The notes under the pieces: model-generated
Seen by the model: the letters and a program-made list of their open reading frames with translations, nothing else
What the model was told of the DNA's origin: nothing
Databases searched by the model: none
Shown: in pieces, positions 1-11,004 of the stretch
Layout: every line of letters starts with the position of its first letter
Numbering within the stretch: the first letter of the stretch is position 1
From: Psilocybe azurescens
Taxonomy: Eukaryota; Basidiomycota; Agaricomycetes; Agaricales; Agrocybaceae
Direction of reading: 5' to 3'
Length of the DNA: 31,211 bases
Assembly (NCBI GenBank): GCA_023853785.1
Contig: JAJIRX010000238.1
Coordinates: 1 to 31,211 of the forward strand
Position numbers and translations under genes: made by a program

Positions 1-47
1 CCAGAGATATGCATATTCCATCAGACATTGAACAATTTTTTGTACAG

Positions 48-1550
48 TTTGGAGGGCCACTCGCCGTTTCCGTATTTCTTATCGTTTTGTCGGCTGCTGG
101 CGAAGAGCATCTGCAAACCGTGTGGAGGGTCTGTTTCGGGATCGGCATAGCATTACCTTTAACGGTATTCTACTTCCGTATCCGAATGTTAAGCTCGACG
201 CTTTTTCAAAAGGGTGCCATCAAAAGTACAACACCTATGGCATGACCCTGTCCATTCAAGCTCACTCTCCTGAAATTTAGGACGCGTACCATATTGGCTT
301 GTGTTCAGGCGTTATTGGAAATCTCTTATTGGAACTTGTGGCGCATGGTACGATTATCTTTCATTAAAATGGAAGAGACATTTTTGAACATGTTGCATTG
401 ATAGGTTCTTATACGATTTCATAACTTTCCCGAATGGTGTATTTTCTGGGACTATTATTTCAAACATTATCCATGACGGGGACATCAAGCGAACAGCAGA
501 ATGGCAACTTCTTCTCGGTACTATTGCTTTACCAGGTGTTTTTGTCGGTGCGCTTCTTTGCAATCCGCTTGGACGCCGAAACACAGTGAGTTTTATTAAT
601 TCCAATATTCAAAAGGTTTTTGAAATGGGTCGCAGATGATGTTGGGATTCAGTGGCTACTTGATTTTCGGTATTCATCTCAGTCCCCTTAATCATCACTA
701 GCATTCCTATTGACCTAATTCAAATCAATACAGGTCTTATTATCGGACTTGCCTACGACAAAATTACGAAGATTATTCCACTTTTCGTCATATTGTAAAT
801 CGATTTTCTCTCATCGACCTTTATATATTCTGACCTTTTCAAGCTACGGCCTCATGCAATCATTTGGAAATCTGGTACGCAGTTTCATCGGTCAATTTTT
901 ATTTATACTTACCTAGTTTAAAGGGGCCCGGAGATATGCTTGGGCTTGTCAGTGCAGAGTAAGATAATACCCTGCTTGGAATCGCCGTGATGGGCTAATA
1001 ACAGTTGCCAGATCTTACCCTACCCCAATCAGGTATAAGTCACAGTCTGCGAGAGATCCGGAAGCTCAATAAACTGTCCAGAGGAACATGCTACGGATTA
1101 TCAGCAGCCGTTGGTAAGGCTGGTGCTGCCATTGGCACTCAGGCTTTCACCCCAATCCAATTACATCTTGGCAAAAGTATGTGCTTCTATGTATACGCGT
1201 GTAATCAAAGTGGCTCACGAAAATGCCAAAAAGATGGACCTTCATAATTGCAGGTATGTGCTTAATTATCTGATCTGAAAATAACGGCTTAGTGCTCTCT
1301 ATGCAGCTATATGTGGGACGAGTGGAATTCTTGTGACGTACTTTTTGTCCCAGACATGACTGGTGTCGATCTTGCTGATGAAGACAGAAAATTTATGGAG
1401 TACTTGACAGAGAATGGATGGTCTGGTTTAGTTGGCGAAGATGACGACACCAATTCCAGCTTGAGCAACGAAAAATATGACTTGCATATGTTTTACGCTT
1501 CAGTTCCATTAACATTCGTCGAAACTGTAAATTCATGCAACGAGAAATAA
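48..1550 (+). CDS. MFS transporter, GIT1-like (glycerophosphoinositol/phosphate permease type), 5' truncated
   Basis: This is the C-terminal part of a major facilitator superfamily permease of the plasma membrane. It resembles the fungal GIT1 family, which imports glycerophosphodiesters or phosphate with protons. The first exon seen starts after an acceptor at 45-47 and encodes FGGPLAVSVFLIVLSA. Exons follow at about 281-347 (PYWLVFRRYWKSLIGTCGAW), 405-585 (LYDFITFPNGVFSGTII, ending in GRRNT), 636-669, 734-794, 844-874, 924-958 (GPGDMLGLVSAE), 1012-1032, 1082-1176 (GLSAAVGKAGAAIGTQ), 1234-1253 and 1307-1550 (VPDMTGVDLADED). The exons are very short and the start lies outside the window. Two frame breaks are visible. 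The phase does not match across the intron 1177-1233, next to an A-run. The T-run at 1342-1346 is one base short of VTYFFVPD. It could be a recent pseudogene, but similar breaks elsewhere favour sequence error. The family is clear; the substrate is inferred. Confidence 0.8.
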
Positions 1551-1690
1551 TTGTAGTCACTAGTGTCGCGACTTGCACTGTTCGCACTGATGCCGACCCA
1601 ATCATAAGCCGTGACTACATATTAGCGGATATATTTGGTACGTAAGCAGTGTATGTGTGAAAGTGAATTTGAGTTAGGTTGGCTGTGACC

Positions 1691-4358
1691 ATGTCGGTTG
1701 TCCTTTTTCGAACACATCCTCATTCTTCTCTGGCTATCTCGAGCAGACACTGGCTTTCACACAAATGCCTGCATGTTTCCTCTCCTTCGACTTCTTCTGC
1801 CCCTCTGCCACGAATTCAAACAACAAGCCTAGCGTCATTAAGGCTTTAGGATTGACCGCGGCCCAGACACGCAAAGCATCTAAAAGAATCAAGCGACCGG
1901 AGTACAAACCTACAGAAAATCTTGTCAAAAAACATCTTTTGGGACTTCGTGACAATCCTCTGACTCCTAAAGATGTAGAGGCCTTGAAGCCGGAAAAAAT
2001 AGCTGATCCAAAATCTCTGGACTATGAAATAGAATATAAGAAAGTCCTGGACTCCTTGATGAAGGCTTTTACTTGGCCGCAATTGCGACAGTACCTGGAA
2101 TCCACCAATTCTTCCCCGCCGTCCAAAGGATACAAACTGGCTACTGCGGAATACATTGTGGAAGAAAAATGGGGCTGGACGCCTCTTAAGCAGGTGTTGC
2201 AAGACAGGGTCGATTGGACCGAAATCTCAGAACAACGTGAGGCTCTATGCATTGCACATGTTTTCTTTCTTTCTCATTGTTGGTAACATAGATTTTCTTT
2301 GGACCCTGGGTATTCATTTCTTTTGGTGGGAAAAGGTCAGTCTGTTCCTCTTGTTAGCCTTGTGGTATCATGTCAATGTACTCGTAGATGGCACCGAACT
2401 ACTCAAATTATCCAAGCGTTATAATGTCCAAATGTCCTTCATAAATCCCAGATCGCTCAAAGTTACAGGCTTGAAAGGTGCTTTGAAACAAATTGAAGGA
2501 TACTTGGAGTTTCAAAGAGTGACTATAATTAAATCATCCGCCCGACTTCCTCTAACGGCGTGTTTGCAAGGACGTTGAAACAGAGGATTTCTCTCTACCT
2601 GCTGAAGGGAATGTCACGATTCCTGCTGACCGCATTTCCCGTCTGTCGGGCGCTCATGTGAAGGCAAATTACGGTTCAAAGGTTTCCTCAATTCAGATGG
2701 ACTATGACCCATAAATTTATCTTTGTCTCCCCAGATATCCATATCCTTCCTTAGATCTCAACCCCGAGCGGGGACATTGCAAGGCGTTTAATTCTTCAAG
2801 TGATTACCAGTGAAGTTAGTTCAGTGATCTAGACAGTCATCATACACAGCTCAATGGCAGGTTCAGAATCCATCAACGCGGGCGATCTATAAACTAGAAA
2901 ACCCGGAAAATTCAAGCGCTAAAAGCCCTAGTTCATATTCCCTTTATCCCTTTTTACCCCCACAACCTCTTCCTTGGCCAAAATCATCGCCTTCTATCTT
3001 TCGCTATCGCCGTGTTGGAGAATGGTTGAAAACTTCCCAGCCTGTTAAGCCTGAAACATTTTTAAAGAGCCAGCGGACAATCATGGAATGGCGTTGTTGG
3101 CAAATGGGTACGAGCCATATATTATTATAAGCACCCTTTCTCACTAATGGTAACAGATCAGAAGTTGACATTAAATCTCATTTACTAAGTCAAATTGGAA
3201 GCATCGAGAATGGTTCTCCCCTCCAGTTTTCACCGTTTCGTGAGTAGATCACCTATTACCGTTATAGTGGTGGCATTGAATGGCGCTCATTCTCTGCAGT
3301 TTCGGACACTTACTTTTCTTGTCACCACCAAATCAACGCGCAACGCTCATCCCACCTCTTACAGGCCGAGTCGACGCAAATGCAGTTCTCCGCTGGATAA
3401 GCCATTCACAAGATCAAGTAATCTTCCAGCCAAGGTATTTCTGACATACAATTTTCCCAGGTTGTATTCGTCACTAAATTGGAAACTTTACAAAGTGTGC
3501 CCTCGCAGGTGTTATCACTATCAACCCATGAAGATCAGAATATCCGAAGACTCGTATATCGCACTATAAAATCTGTGCAGACTGACGATTCGGTCCACGG
3601 TTCAAGTTCTCCTGGCCTTATATCGACACTGACTCTCGAACTACCCGCCCTTGAGTCGGGACACGAGACCGATGACGCTCCAGACTCTCCTGTCGATTTG
3701 AAACGCGCTTCGTTTGTGAAAGGTATAGAAACGAGCATTGATCTTTTCGTTCCGGATGGGTGAGTATGCTCTTTACATTGGTGAGAACGTGAACGACTAA
3801 GCGTTACCTCATAGATCAGCCGACGTTAAAATTACTGCTTCAAGTATTCAATCTCTTCCGATTTCTTCGTGGTCAGAAGAGCTGAAAAATGTAGCATTCT
3901 CGTCACAATCAGAGTACGTTGCTTGCTTCATGCCATGATAATACCCTGTTAAACGCCTTTTAGGGAATCAGAATCAGAAACGGATACCAGCTTCCCACTC
4001 ATGGTTACACATGACGGTGTTAAATTTTATTTTTGCAATGATACTTATGTCCATCGCTCCCTCAAGAAAGTGACGTTGGAAGGCATAAAAAATGGACGAA
4101 CTATTATCCTTGAGACTTCTATTGATCATGAAACTGGCAAAAGTACAACAATCTGCAAAGTAAGACGTACTGTAAATATTTGCTTCTCCATTTCTTTGCT
4201 GAGATTTTTTGAAGGCGGTTTGCGAGGATCACCACTCGTATTCTGAATGGAACGACTTTCTTCGAATATGCGGTCTATTGACTGTCCCCGGTCCGAAAGT
4301 AGTGGCACCACAGCATTTACTCAATGCATATTCACCATTCCGACCTTTCGATAAATGA
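1691..4358 (+). CDS. SLS1: SLS1-like mitochondrial inner-membrane-bound regulator
   Basis: The product resembles fungal Sls1, a mitochondrial inner-membrane protein that couples mitochondrial transcription and translation in yeast. The ATG at 1691 opens a Ser/Arg/His-rich stretch that looks like a targeting presequence. After a frame change near 1800-1850 follow GLTAAQTRKASKR and KSLDYEIEYKKVLDSLMKAF, then EKWGWTPLKQ. A KH-like part follows with GKDGTELLKLSKRYNV and SLKVTGLKGALKQIEGYL. Later exons give RISRLSGAHVK (about 2625), YSLYPFLPPQPLPWP and YRRVGEWLKT (about 2935-3040), and a C-terminal half from about 3460 to PFRPFDK and the stop at 4356-4358. Introns are visible at 2237-2291, 2336-2387 and 3436-3460, and others are likely. 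Two places need one extra base to keep the family frame (1800-1850 and about 2292). The segment 3200-3440 has no recognisable motif and its frame is uncertain. Its 3' end lies 65 bp from that of SPB1. Confidence 0.7.
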
Positions 4359-4423
4359 AAATAATCTTTACTCATATTAACGTGGTAATCTAATCATATG
4401 CCCTACATATGTAATACTCATAA

Positions 4424-7400
4424 TTATGATCGCTTCTTACGAGTTGCCTTGTCTTTGCGCTTTTGGCTCGCACCTGAGGTTGTGTCAGTAAGTAACAAAA
4501 CTTAAGTCTTAGCTAATGGAAGAAACATACCTCTTTCTTCATTCGGGAATCCACCATGGTATATCGTCCCTTGACACCCTTTGGTCTGCCCTTCAAACCC
4601 TTATGCGCTCCTTTAGCCACTACGACCTTAATTTCTTTCTTAGCCTTCTTGGCTGCCGAGACGCCTTTTCGCATCAGCTTGTCAATTTGTTGGGCCTTCT
4701 CCTTTTCTGACATGTCAGCGGTAGCATTGACACCTTCAGCCTTCTTCATGGCTTTATCGAGTCGTTGGGCAGCCTTGAACTTCTTACGAGCTTTGGCTTC
4801 TGCCACCTTCTTGATAGGCCTTGCGTCCAACGCTCGCTGCTTGGCTCGGAGGGCACTCATGGCTTCCTTCGTCACTGGGATATTGAGCTTGTAGTTTTTG
4901 GCCTCGTCGTCGAGGAACCACGATGGAAGACCCTCTTTGAGTTGAGAGAGTATCGATTGAAACCGTCGTTAATGAGCTGGGTTTTGTTTTTCGCGGTTGA
5001 CCAGTTGTTGTGCGAGCATGACAGCTTCTGGCGTCATCAAACCGTATTCTATGCGGACGAACATTAGAAATGTAGCAAGGAGAAAACCTTTGAGGAATGA
5101 GCATTCACTTTGTAAACTGGCTTTGACTTTCAGATCTTGGTCTTCACCCTCATCGTCCCAGAGATCTGTGTCATCTTCTTTGTCTTGTGGAACAACCTCG
5201 AAATCGTCGTCGTCGTCACTAGAAGGAGCTTGTTCCTAAAAAACCTGTTATACTGATGTTCGCAAAGTGAAGATAAAGAAATTTTACCTCGTCATTCTCC
5301 GACGATTCATCTTTGGACTCTTCATCGGCGTCAAGTTCAGAATCTTCAGAATTACTGAGGTTATTAAGGTTATCAAGCCCATCAACTCCGGCAAAAACAT
5401 CCTGCGAGAACCATAGACGGGCGGCAGCACCAGTAGCTGCCTTCGCTTGTGGAAACTCGAGCTGAGAGACAAGGCGCTGGCGTTTGCTTTCTTTAGGAGC
5501 AATATCAGCATCTGAACGTCCGCGCTTGGTTCTATTGGTAACCTTAGGAACCTCCTCTGCATCGGATTCGTCGGAGGAGTCACCTGAATCACTGCCGCCA
5601 TCATCGAGTTTAGCAGCTTGGATCTTGTCCCAGCCACCTTCCTCTTCCTGGTCCGAGTTTTCAGCGTCGCTGACTTGTTCTTGGATACCGTTCCACTCTT
5701 CCCGTTCAGCGTTCTTTCTCCTTGCCTCCTTGACTTTGAATTTTGCATCGCGCTCTCGGAGTCGTCCTTGATATGCGTCGTAAAGACCGTCAAGTTCGGC
5801 CTCCAATCCCAACACCTTCTTTTCTCTCTCCTCTTCCGAATCAAGAACTTCGCCGTCTTCGTCGTTGTCGTTCTCTTCGTCACTGGTGTCCATGATAGCA
5901 TCGCCGTGATCGTCCATAGCAAAAGTTGTCAATTCGCGATCTCGTGACAAATCTTCTGTGTGCCCCAGGTCGAACATATCGTCTTGACCAATACCCAACG
6001 TAGCATCCTGCTGTTCGAGACCAATGTCCAGAGGTGCTGTCATTTGCAGTTGCATACGTTGAATTGTTCTGGTTTTGATCTCATTGGCACGCCGTCTCTC
6101 CCTCTTGGCACGAGCAGCAGCTTCAGAGTTCAGTCTTTCAAGCTAATTTATTGTCAGTACAGGGTATGAATTAAGATCTCGTAAGAGCTGACCTCTTCCG
6201 AAATTTGTTGCTCTTCATCAACAACTTCCACGACTTCGACTTGCTCAGTCACGTCTTCTGTATCCTTTGCCTTGTTGTCTACACCAAGCTATGTGAGACA
6301 GAATGAGAATGTGGCATTGAAAATCGTTAAAAATAATAAATCTAACCTCTTCTCGAAGAGCCAGCCGCCATTTTAACAAAGCTTTGAAATCTCCTTTACC
6401 CAGTACCTTCAAATCATCGCAGTTAGCTTTGATATCACCTGTTGTGATGTCAAGTGCGGACCACCTGGTAAATGTAACCAACAGTCAGAAGAAACGACAG
6501 TGAAAGATAGTTAAAAACATACTCTTTCTCCTCATCGGTGAGGAAAGTGATTCTATTTGCGCTGCCGAGTGCGGCGATAGGGTCAGCCCCAGAACGAATG
6601 TTGAAGCAGGGATAGCTTTGAAAAGGGTATAATCGCCATCAGCATAACCGTCACGGTGACGCCTCTTTTTCGGGGTGGAAGACATTCGATTCAGCATTGC
6701 CGGCTGAAATTTCACCAGAGATCAGTGAAGATGAAAGATCTTTGAAGACATGCTTAGGGTCTAGGAATTTTGGATCGATATGTTTTGGTGCAAGGAAATC
6801 ACGACAGACGACGAAGATTTCAGCTGATACATTTCTAAGAGTATGGTTGGTATCTTCGTATAGATGAGCAGCATTTGAATAGAGAACTCACCTTGAGGAG
6901 GGAGGTTTTGTCGCTTCCACTTTTCCAAACAGTTGATTGAAAACCCAAATGAGATTGTTGTAATCCACACTTCGGAAGACTTTGGTAACAAAGGTTCCAC
7001 CTTTCGCCAAAAATTCGACGGCAAGTTTCAAGCTCATTAGCACGAGCTCTGATTGAGTGTAAGCATCCTGGATCCAGGCCGTTCCGACGTTTGGTGCACC
7101 ATCGTGCAGGACAACATCTGCTTTCCAGTCTTTTAGTTCGCCTCGGATAAGGTTTCGACATTGGGGTGTCGTGATATCGGAGGTGAATGTCACGACACGA
7201 GGGATAGGTCTAATTGGTACCAAATCGACACCTGAGCAAGAGATGAATATATATAATAAGAGGAAGAAGAAAGAAGCACGAACCGACAATAATACTGTTT
7301 GCAGGCATGTATTTGCTTGCAACTTGCAGCCAACCACCAGGAGCAGCACACAAATCTATAGTACATCTTGCTCCCTCAAGGATGGCATATTTCTTGTTCA

Positions 7401-7554
7401 GTTGGATAAGTTTGAAAGCTGAACGGGCTCGGTACCCTTGCTCTCTAGAAAGCCGGGTCAGAAAGTAGAACTGTAGAAAGCAAACAGAGACATACTTTGC
7501 GAGCTTGTAGTACTTGTCGAGACGACCTTTTCCTGTCTTCTTTTCATGACCCAT
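4424..7554 (-). CDS. SPB1: SPB1, AdoMet-dependent rRNA 2'-O-methyltransferase
   Basis: Spb1 methylates the A-loop of 25S rRNA in the nucleolus and is needed for 60S subunit assembly; it is essential in yeast. The start [20 protein letters not shown] at 7554 is typical. The FtsJ domain shows [17 protein letters not shown] (catalytic Lys), the AdoMet motif [25 protein letters not shown] (catalytic Asp), [10 protein letters not shown] (Lys) and [11 protein letters not shown] (Glu), so the K-D-K-E tetrad is complete. Then come [16 protein letters not shown], a long acidic/basic middle (about 5290-6055) and the Spb1 C-terminal domain with [28 protein letters not shown] and a Lys-rich tail ending at 4424. 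About seven short introns are visible. Frame breaks sit at runs 6666-6670, 6587-6590 (one base short), 4987-4991, 4936-4938 and 4461-4464. Because the gene is normally essential and all motifs are intact, these breaks look like sequence errors. Confidence 0.93.
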
Positions 7555-7646
7555 GATTGATAGACGATGGAAAGACCTCTGAGTCTAAACTTTTTCCAAT
7601 TCAATAATTATATTGAGATTTTCGATTGATTCTCAATATTCTGTCT

Positions 7647-7652
7647 CACGTG
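7647..7652. promoter_or_regulatory. CACGTG E-box upstream of SPB1
   Basis: TCACGTGA lies about 93 bp upstream of the SPB1 start codon. CACGTG is the site of bHLH factors such as Cbf1 in fungi. The motif is plain in the sequence; its use is inferred from similar placement before other genes in the window. Confidence 0.4.
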
Positions 7653-8383
7653 AACGGGGAACGACTAATTACGTAAGTTCTAATTCCTTGACACTTGTGC
7701 CATTTCATTATTTCCCTGAACATTTGACATCTACCTATTGAAACGAATGACGGTAAAGTTCCATATTCAGCTTGGAAGACTATCAGCTTAAAGATGACAG
7801 GCCTTGTGGAAAACAGGAGCGGCTTTTGGTTGGTTTCTAGTCATTATCAGCTTTCAATGACGTGCGCTGCAAACTCTGATTACTTCCTCTATAGTTGCGA
7901 CAGGCATGCTGACCGGCGCCTTTGGAAGTGAGTACTGAAAGATAGTGATGGGGCCGTTTCCTCTAACGGAAACAAGGCCATGGTCTTCGAAATAGGGAGG
8001 GAACAACACCAGCCAATATCCATGCGTGGGAAACGGCGTCGAGCTACGCTGTAGGTTGTTCATTTTCGATGGTACAAAGAACAAAGTGACACAGGAACAG
8101 ATCTACAATGGCCTTGGACTGATGGCACTATCTCTACACCCGAGGTTTGCAAGTCACCGATTTGCAGGACCCGCTATTGCGTGCGGGGGATTGTATTTTC
8201 GGGGAGCATATGGGCCCTGGTGCTAGGACGGGAAAAGTAAGCGCTATTTTGACGGAATGAAGAGTGGACTTAACGAGGATGGTAGACTTAAATTGATGGG
8301 GCCGATAACGCCACTTGGAGGGATGGTAATGATAGCTGGATACATATCGTTGTTGTTGTAGTACTACTAGTAGTTAAATGAAG

Positions 8384-8409
8384 TGACGCGTTCACGTGAC
8401 TGACGCGTT
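8384..8409. promoter_or_regulatory. MCB - E-box - MCB cluster
   Basis: Two direct copies of TGACGCGTT (8384-8392 and 8401-8409) flank a CACGTG (8393-8398), about 80-100 bp upstream of the ATG at 8488. ACGCGT is the binding site of MBF (Mbp1/Swi6), which drives G1/S genes in fungi. Three known-type sites in 26 bp are unlikely by chance, but binding is inferred. Confidence 0.5.
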
Positions 8410-8487
8410 TCGTGCAAACTCCGCTTGACATGAGGCCATCAACAGTGTGAGTATGTAAAGGCCAGCGCTGCTCCTTGGCCGCCCGCC

Positions 8488-10370
8488 ATGTCTGCTCTCG
8501 CCTTCTTTGCCTCTGCAGCCGCCTCCTTCCAGCCAGCTCCCTATACTCCCGCCGCACATGCTTCCTCATCTCGCCCACCCACAAGGACCCAGAGTCGCTC
8601 CCACGACTCCTTAGCTGTCCCTCCCCCAGGCATGGACCCCCAGTCTTCCGACCCTAACGTCCTCTTCATCCACCCACCATTCACCACTTTCCCCAACTCC
8701 CATCAACATCCAGATGGTCTCACCTATTCCTTAATGGCGGAGAATCCAGAATGGTTTCTCGATGCCCATGACTTCGTCACACATCCTGATGGCAATACAA
8801 ATCTGATACCATATCCTCCTCATCTGGAACCTCCTCGTGGCTGGTGTCCTGCAAAAAGAGGGATCTCAAGGATCGCGGCGCTGAAGGCTGGCCGGAGGGC
8901 GAGAGCCCCGTTTGCGATGCACTTTTTGCAGGCGTACTTACGCAGGCGTCAACGCCAAGAGTATGTGGAGAAGGCATGTCTTTGAAAAGCATAAGATAGC
9001 CATGTCTAATCGAAGGGACGGCAATGTCGACCGCCCAAGGGGGCGTGGGTCTGGAAGTACGTATTTGTCTGCACTCTTTGATCACACATCGATTAACATC
9101 GCTTTAGAAGAAAATAGGCACACAGTTTCCAAATCTCGCGACGAGGCTCACGACAGCCTTGTCACTATGGTTGTCGTCCCTCAGACGGCTCCTGAGATAA
9201 TGTCGCACAAGTCCCGGTTCCGCACCGCGAAACCTGTGTCCCAAACCTCTAAACGTGGACGTGATCGTGAGGCCAAGAAGGACGAGGAAGAATGTCTGCC
9301 CACACCTTTACCGTCTCAGCCTTTGCACCCGGATCCTTCAGAACATAGCGATTCTGAGAGTGAAACCGAGCCTCCCGTTCTTGTTACGACAGCTAGCCCT
9401 CCATTAACTCCTCAAGCTGATACATCCTCCGATCCCCCGAATCTTTTTTAGTTCGAACTCTGATGCGCTGGCTGCAAACTCTCCTGCTTTGCTACGCCCT
9501 GTTATCCCAGAATCCCCTACAATCCCCTCCAGACACCTTCTTTCCGACATTCGCCTCCCCGCCTCCCATCAGAACAACCATGGCGTTTTCCGAGTCCAAG
9601 CCATCCCCTCCATTCCAATACACGCGATATATCGTTGACTATGGTTTCACGTCCCCTGGCGAGTCCCATCAAAGGCCTGTTGGAGGCCAGTCCTATGGCC
9701 ATGTTAGCTATGAATTCGTCGCCTACATCGAGTCCGGCTCGCACCCTTTCTCAATCGCTTGGCTTTGAGACACCAGCGCGGTCGAAGATATTCTTTCCCA
9801 GAACAATGCACAAACCCCAATTCATGAAAAGTCAGATGTCTTCTCCTTTAACCTCCGCCACCAAACAGTATCGTGGCTCCAAACAACGCCTTTCAGGCTC
9901 GTCGCCTTTAGGAAGCCCATTGCAACCCCACATAAAAACACTTGTCTGACTATTCTGATTCCTGGTTTGCTGAAGGCTCCCTGGCTTCATCTTCTTCAAA
10001 CCTGACTGCCACCACCAGCAGTGATCTCTTTTCTATATATGATTCCTGGCCCACCATTGGCGGTGTAGGAACAATCTCTCCTGTCCGTTTACCCAAAGCT
10101 CCTTTGGAGAGTGAAAGTCCCATTCTTCGTAGTGGTTCGTTATCGACCATCGCCAGTTTGGGAATTGGGCTCCTGGAGCCATTTGGATTCGCCGAAGAAG
10201 ATGCCACAAATCAACTTGATGTTGATCTAAACCTACCATTTCCTGAACTAGAGGATGAACCTCGCTTTACAGGGAAGCGGCCAGCCTTGCTCGCAAATGT
10301 TGATACTTCGGCTGAAGTCACTCCACCAGTTAAGAAGAGGAGGATGTCCCAAGACAACCCCAACACCTAG
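8488..10370 (+). CDS. Uncharacterised basidiomycete protein with atypical C2H2 zinc finger
   Basis: I know this family only as conserved hypothetical proteins of Agaricomycetes. The N-terminal part (from ATG 8488) is low-complexity, followed by PEWFLDAHDFVTHPDG and PPHLEPPRGWCPAK. A basic single finger follows at about 8912-9000: CTFC, then 15 residues, then HVFEKH, giving Cys-x2-Cys-x15-His-x4-His, with the signature SMWRRHVFEKHKIAMSNRR. The rest (9000-10370) is Ser/Pro-rich and disordered, with a bipartite basic stretch GRDREAKKD and a C-terminal KKRRMSQ that could be nuclear localisation signals. The protein is likely nuclear. The frame breaks at homopolymers 8853-8857 (A), 8906-8909 (C) and 9444-9449 (T), and again near 9625 and 9935; adding one base at the first three restores a continuous protein of roughly 620 residues. 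No intron is needed. Function is unknown; DNA or RNA binding is a guess. Confidence 0.7.
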
Positions 10371-11004
10371 GCGCTTTCGCGCCGCCCGTCGCTTTCGTCA
10401 ACTGCTATCTTATATTGCTATGTCATTTCAACATATTGTATGTCATTTTACCCGTCGCCTTTCTTGATATCCGTTTCCACTTTCTTATATTACGGAGTTT
10501 CGCGTTTTCTGTTCATCTTTTTATTTCCTTCTTGTACATCTATATTTTTTCATACTTTCCTCCCTGTTGTCCACAAGTTTTGCATCAGGTTGTGTCAACA
10601 CCTTTTTCATGGAATTTAAGTCGACTCTACTTTACAAAATGTACTCGAACTGTTTCTGGTTTCCGTAGCTATCTTACTCAGTTATTTATGTTTTCTTGTT
10701 GGTTATCTATGTAACATATAGGGTTTCCAAATTGAAGACGAGTCTGTTCCAAAATCTCCTATTTTTTTGGCATTAGTGCAATCGGCCCTTATCTGTGTAC
10801 AACTGTTGTGGCGAATGCCCAGACTGTGATGATTCCACATGCCCACGCCAAACAGTGATCATAACCGTTCCAACATCATTTCTTGTCACCAGCAAGTTAC
10901 TTCTCCTTGGATTCATTTTCTCTTTTTGTATCATTCTCTCCACATTACGACCCTCACCTTATATATCCCCCAAAGCATAGCTTCACGAGTTCACGTAGGA
11001 TAAC
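10371..11004. other. Intergenic region, 3' UTR of the C2H2-like gene and RAC1 promoter
   Basis: The stretch is T- and pyrimidine-rich, with no ORF that resembles a known protein. The right part probably holds the RAC1 promoter and 5' UTR. Confidence 0.5.
10959..10966 (+). promoter_or_regulatory. Possible TATA-like element of RAC1
   Basis: TTATATAT lies 39 bp upstream of the RAC1 ATG, after a CT-rich tract, as in many fungal promoters. The distance is short, so transcription would start very close to the ATG. It could be a chance AT stretch. Confidence 0.25.

Larger units (their letters stand above)
7555..8487. other. Divergent intergenic region between SPB1 and the C2H2-like gene
   Basis: This 930 bp stretch separates two divergent start codons and holds no ORF with recognisable homology. 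It carries CACGTG motifs near both ends (7647-7652 and 8393-8398) and two ACGCGT motifs beside the second. A 12-bp perfect palindrome of sequence ACTACTAGTAGT lies near 8363-8374. It is probably a shared promoter region. Confidence 0.6.

Noticed and set aside
5284..5947. Long ORFs in both directions over the acidic part of SPB1
   Set aside because: They are shadows of the Glu/Asp/Ser-rich SPB1 coding frame and have no motif of their own.
8353..8374. Repeats TTGTTGTTG and ACTACTAGTAGT as a structured element
   Set aside because: They are short simple repeats and one 12-bp palindrome; nothing links them to a terminator or an RNA gene.
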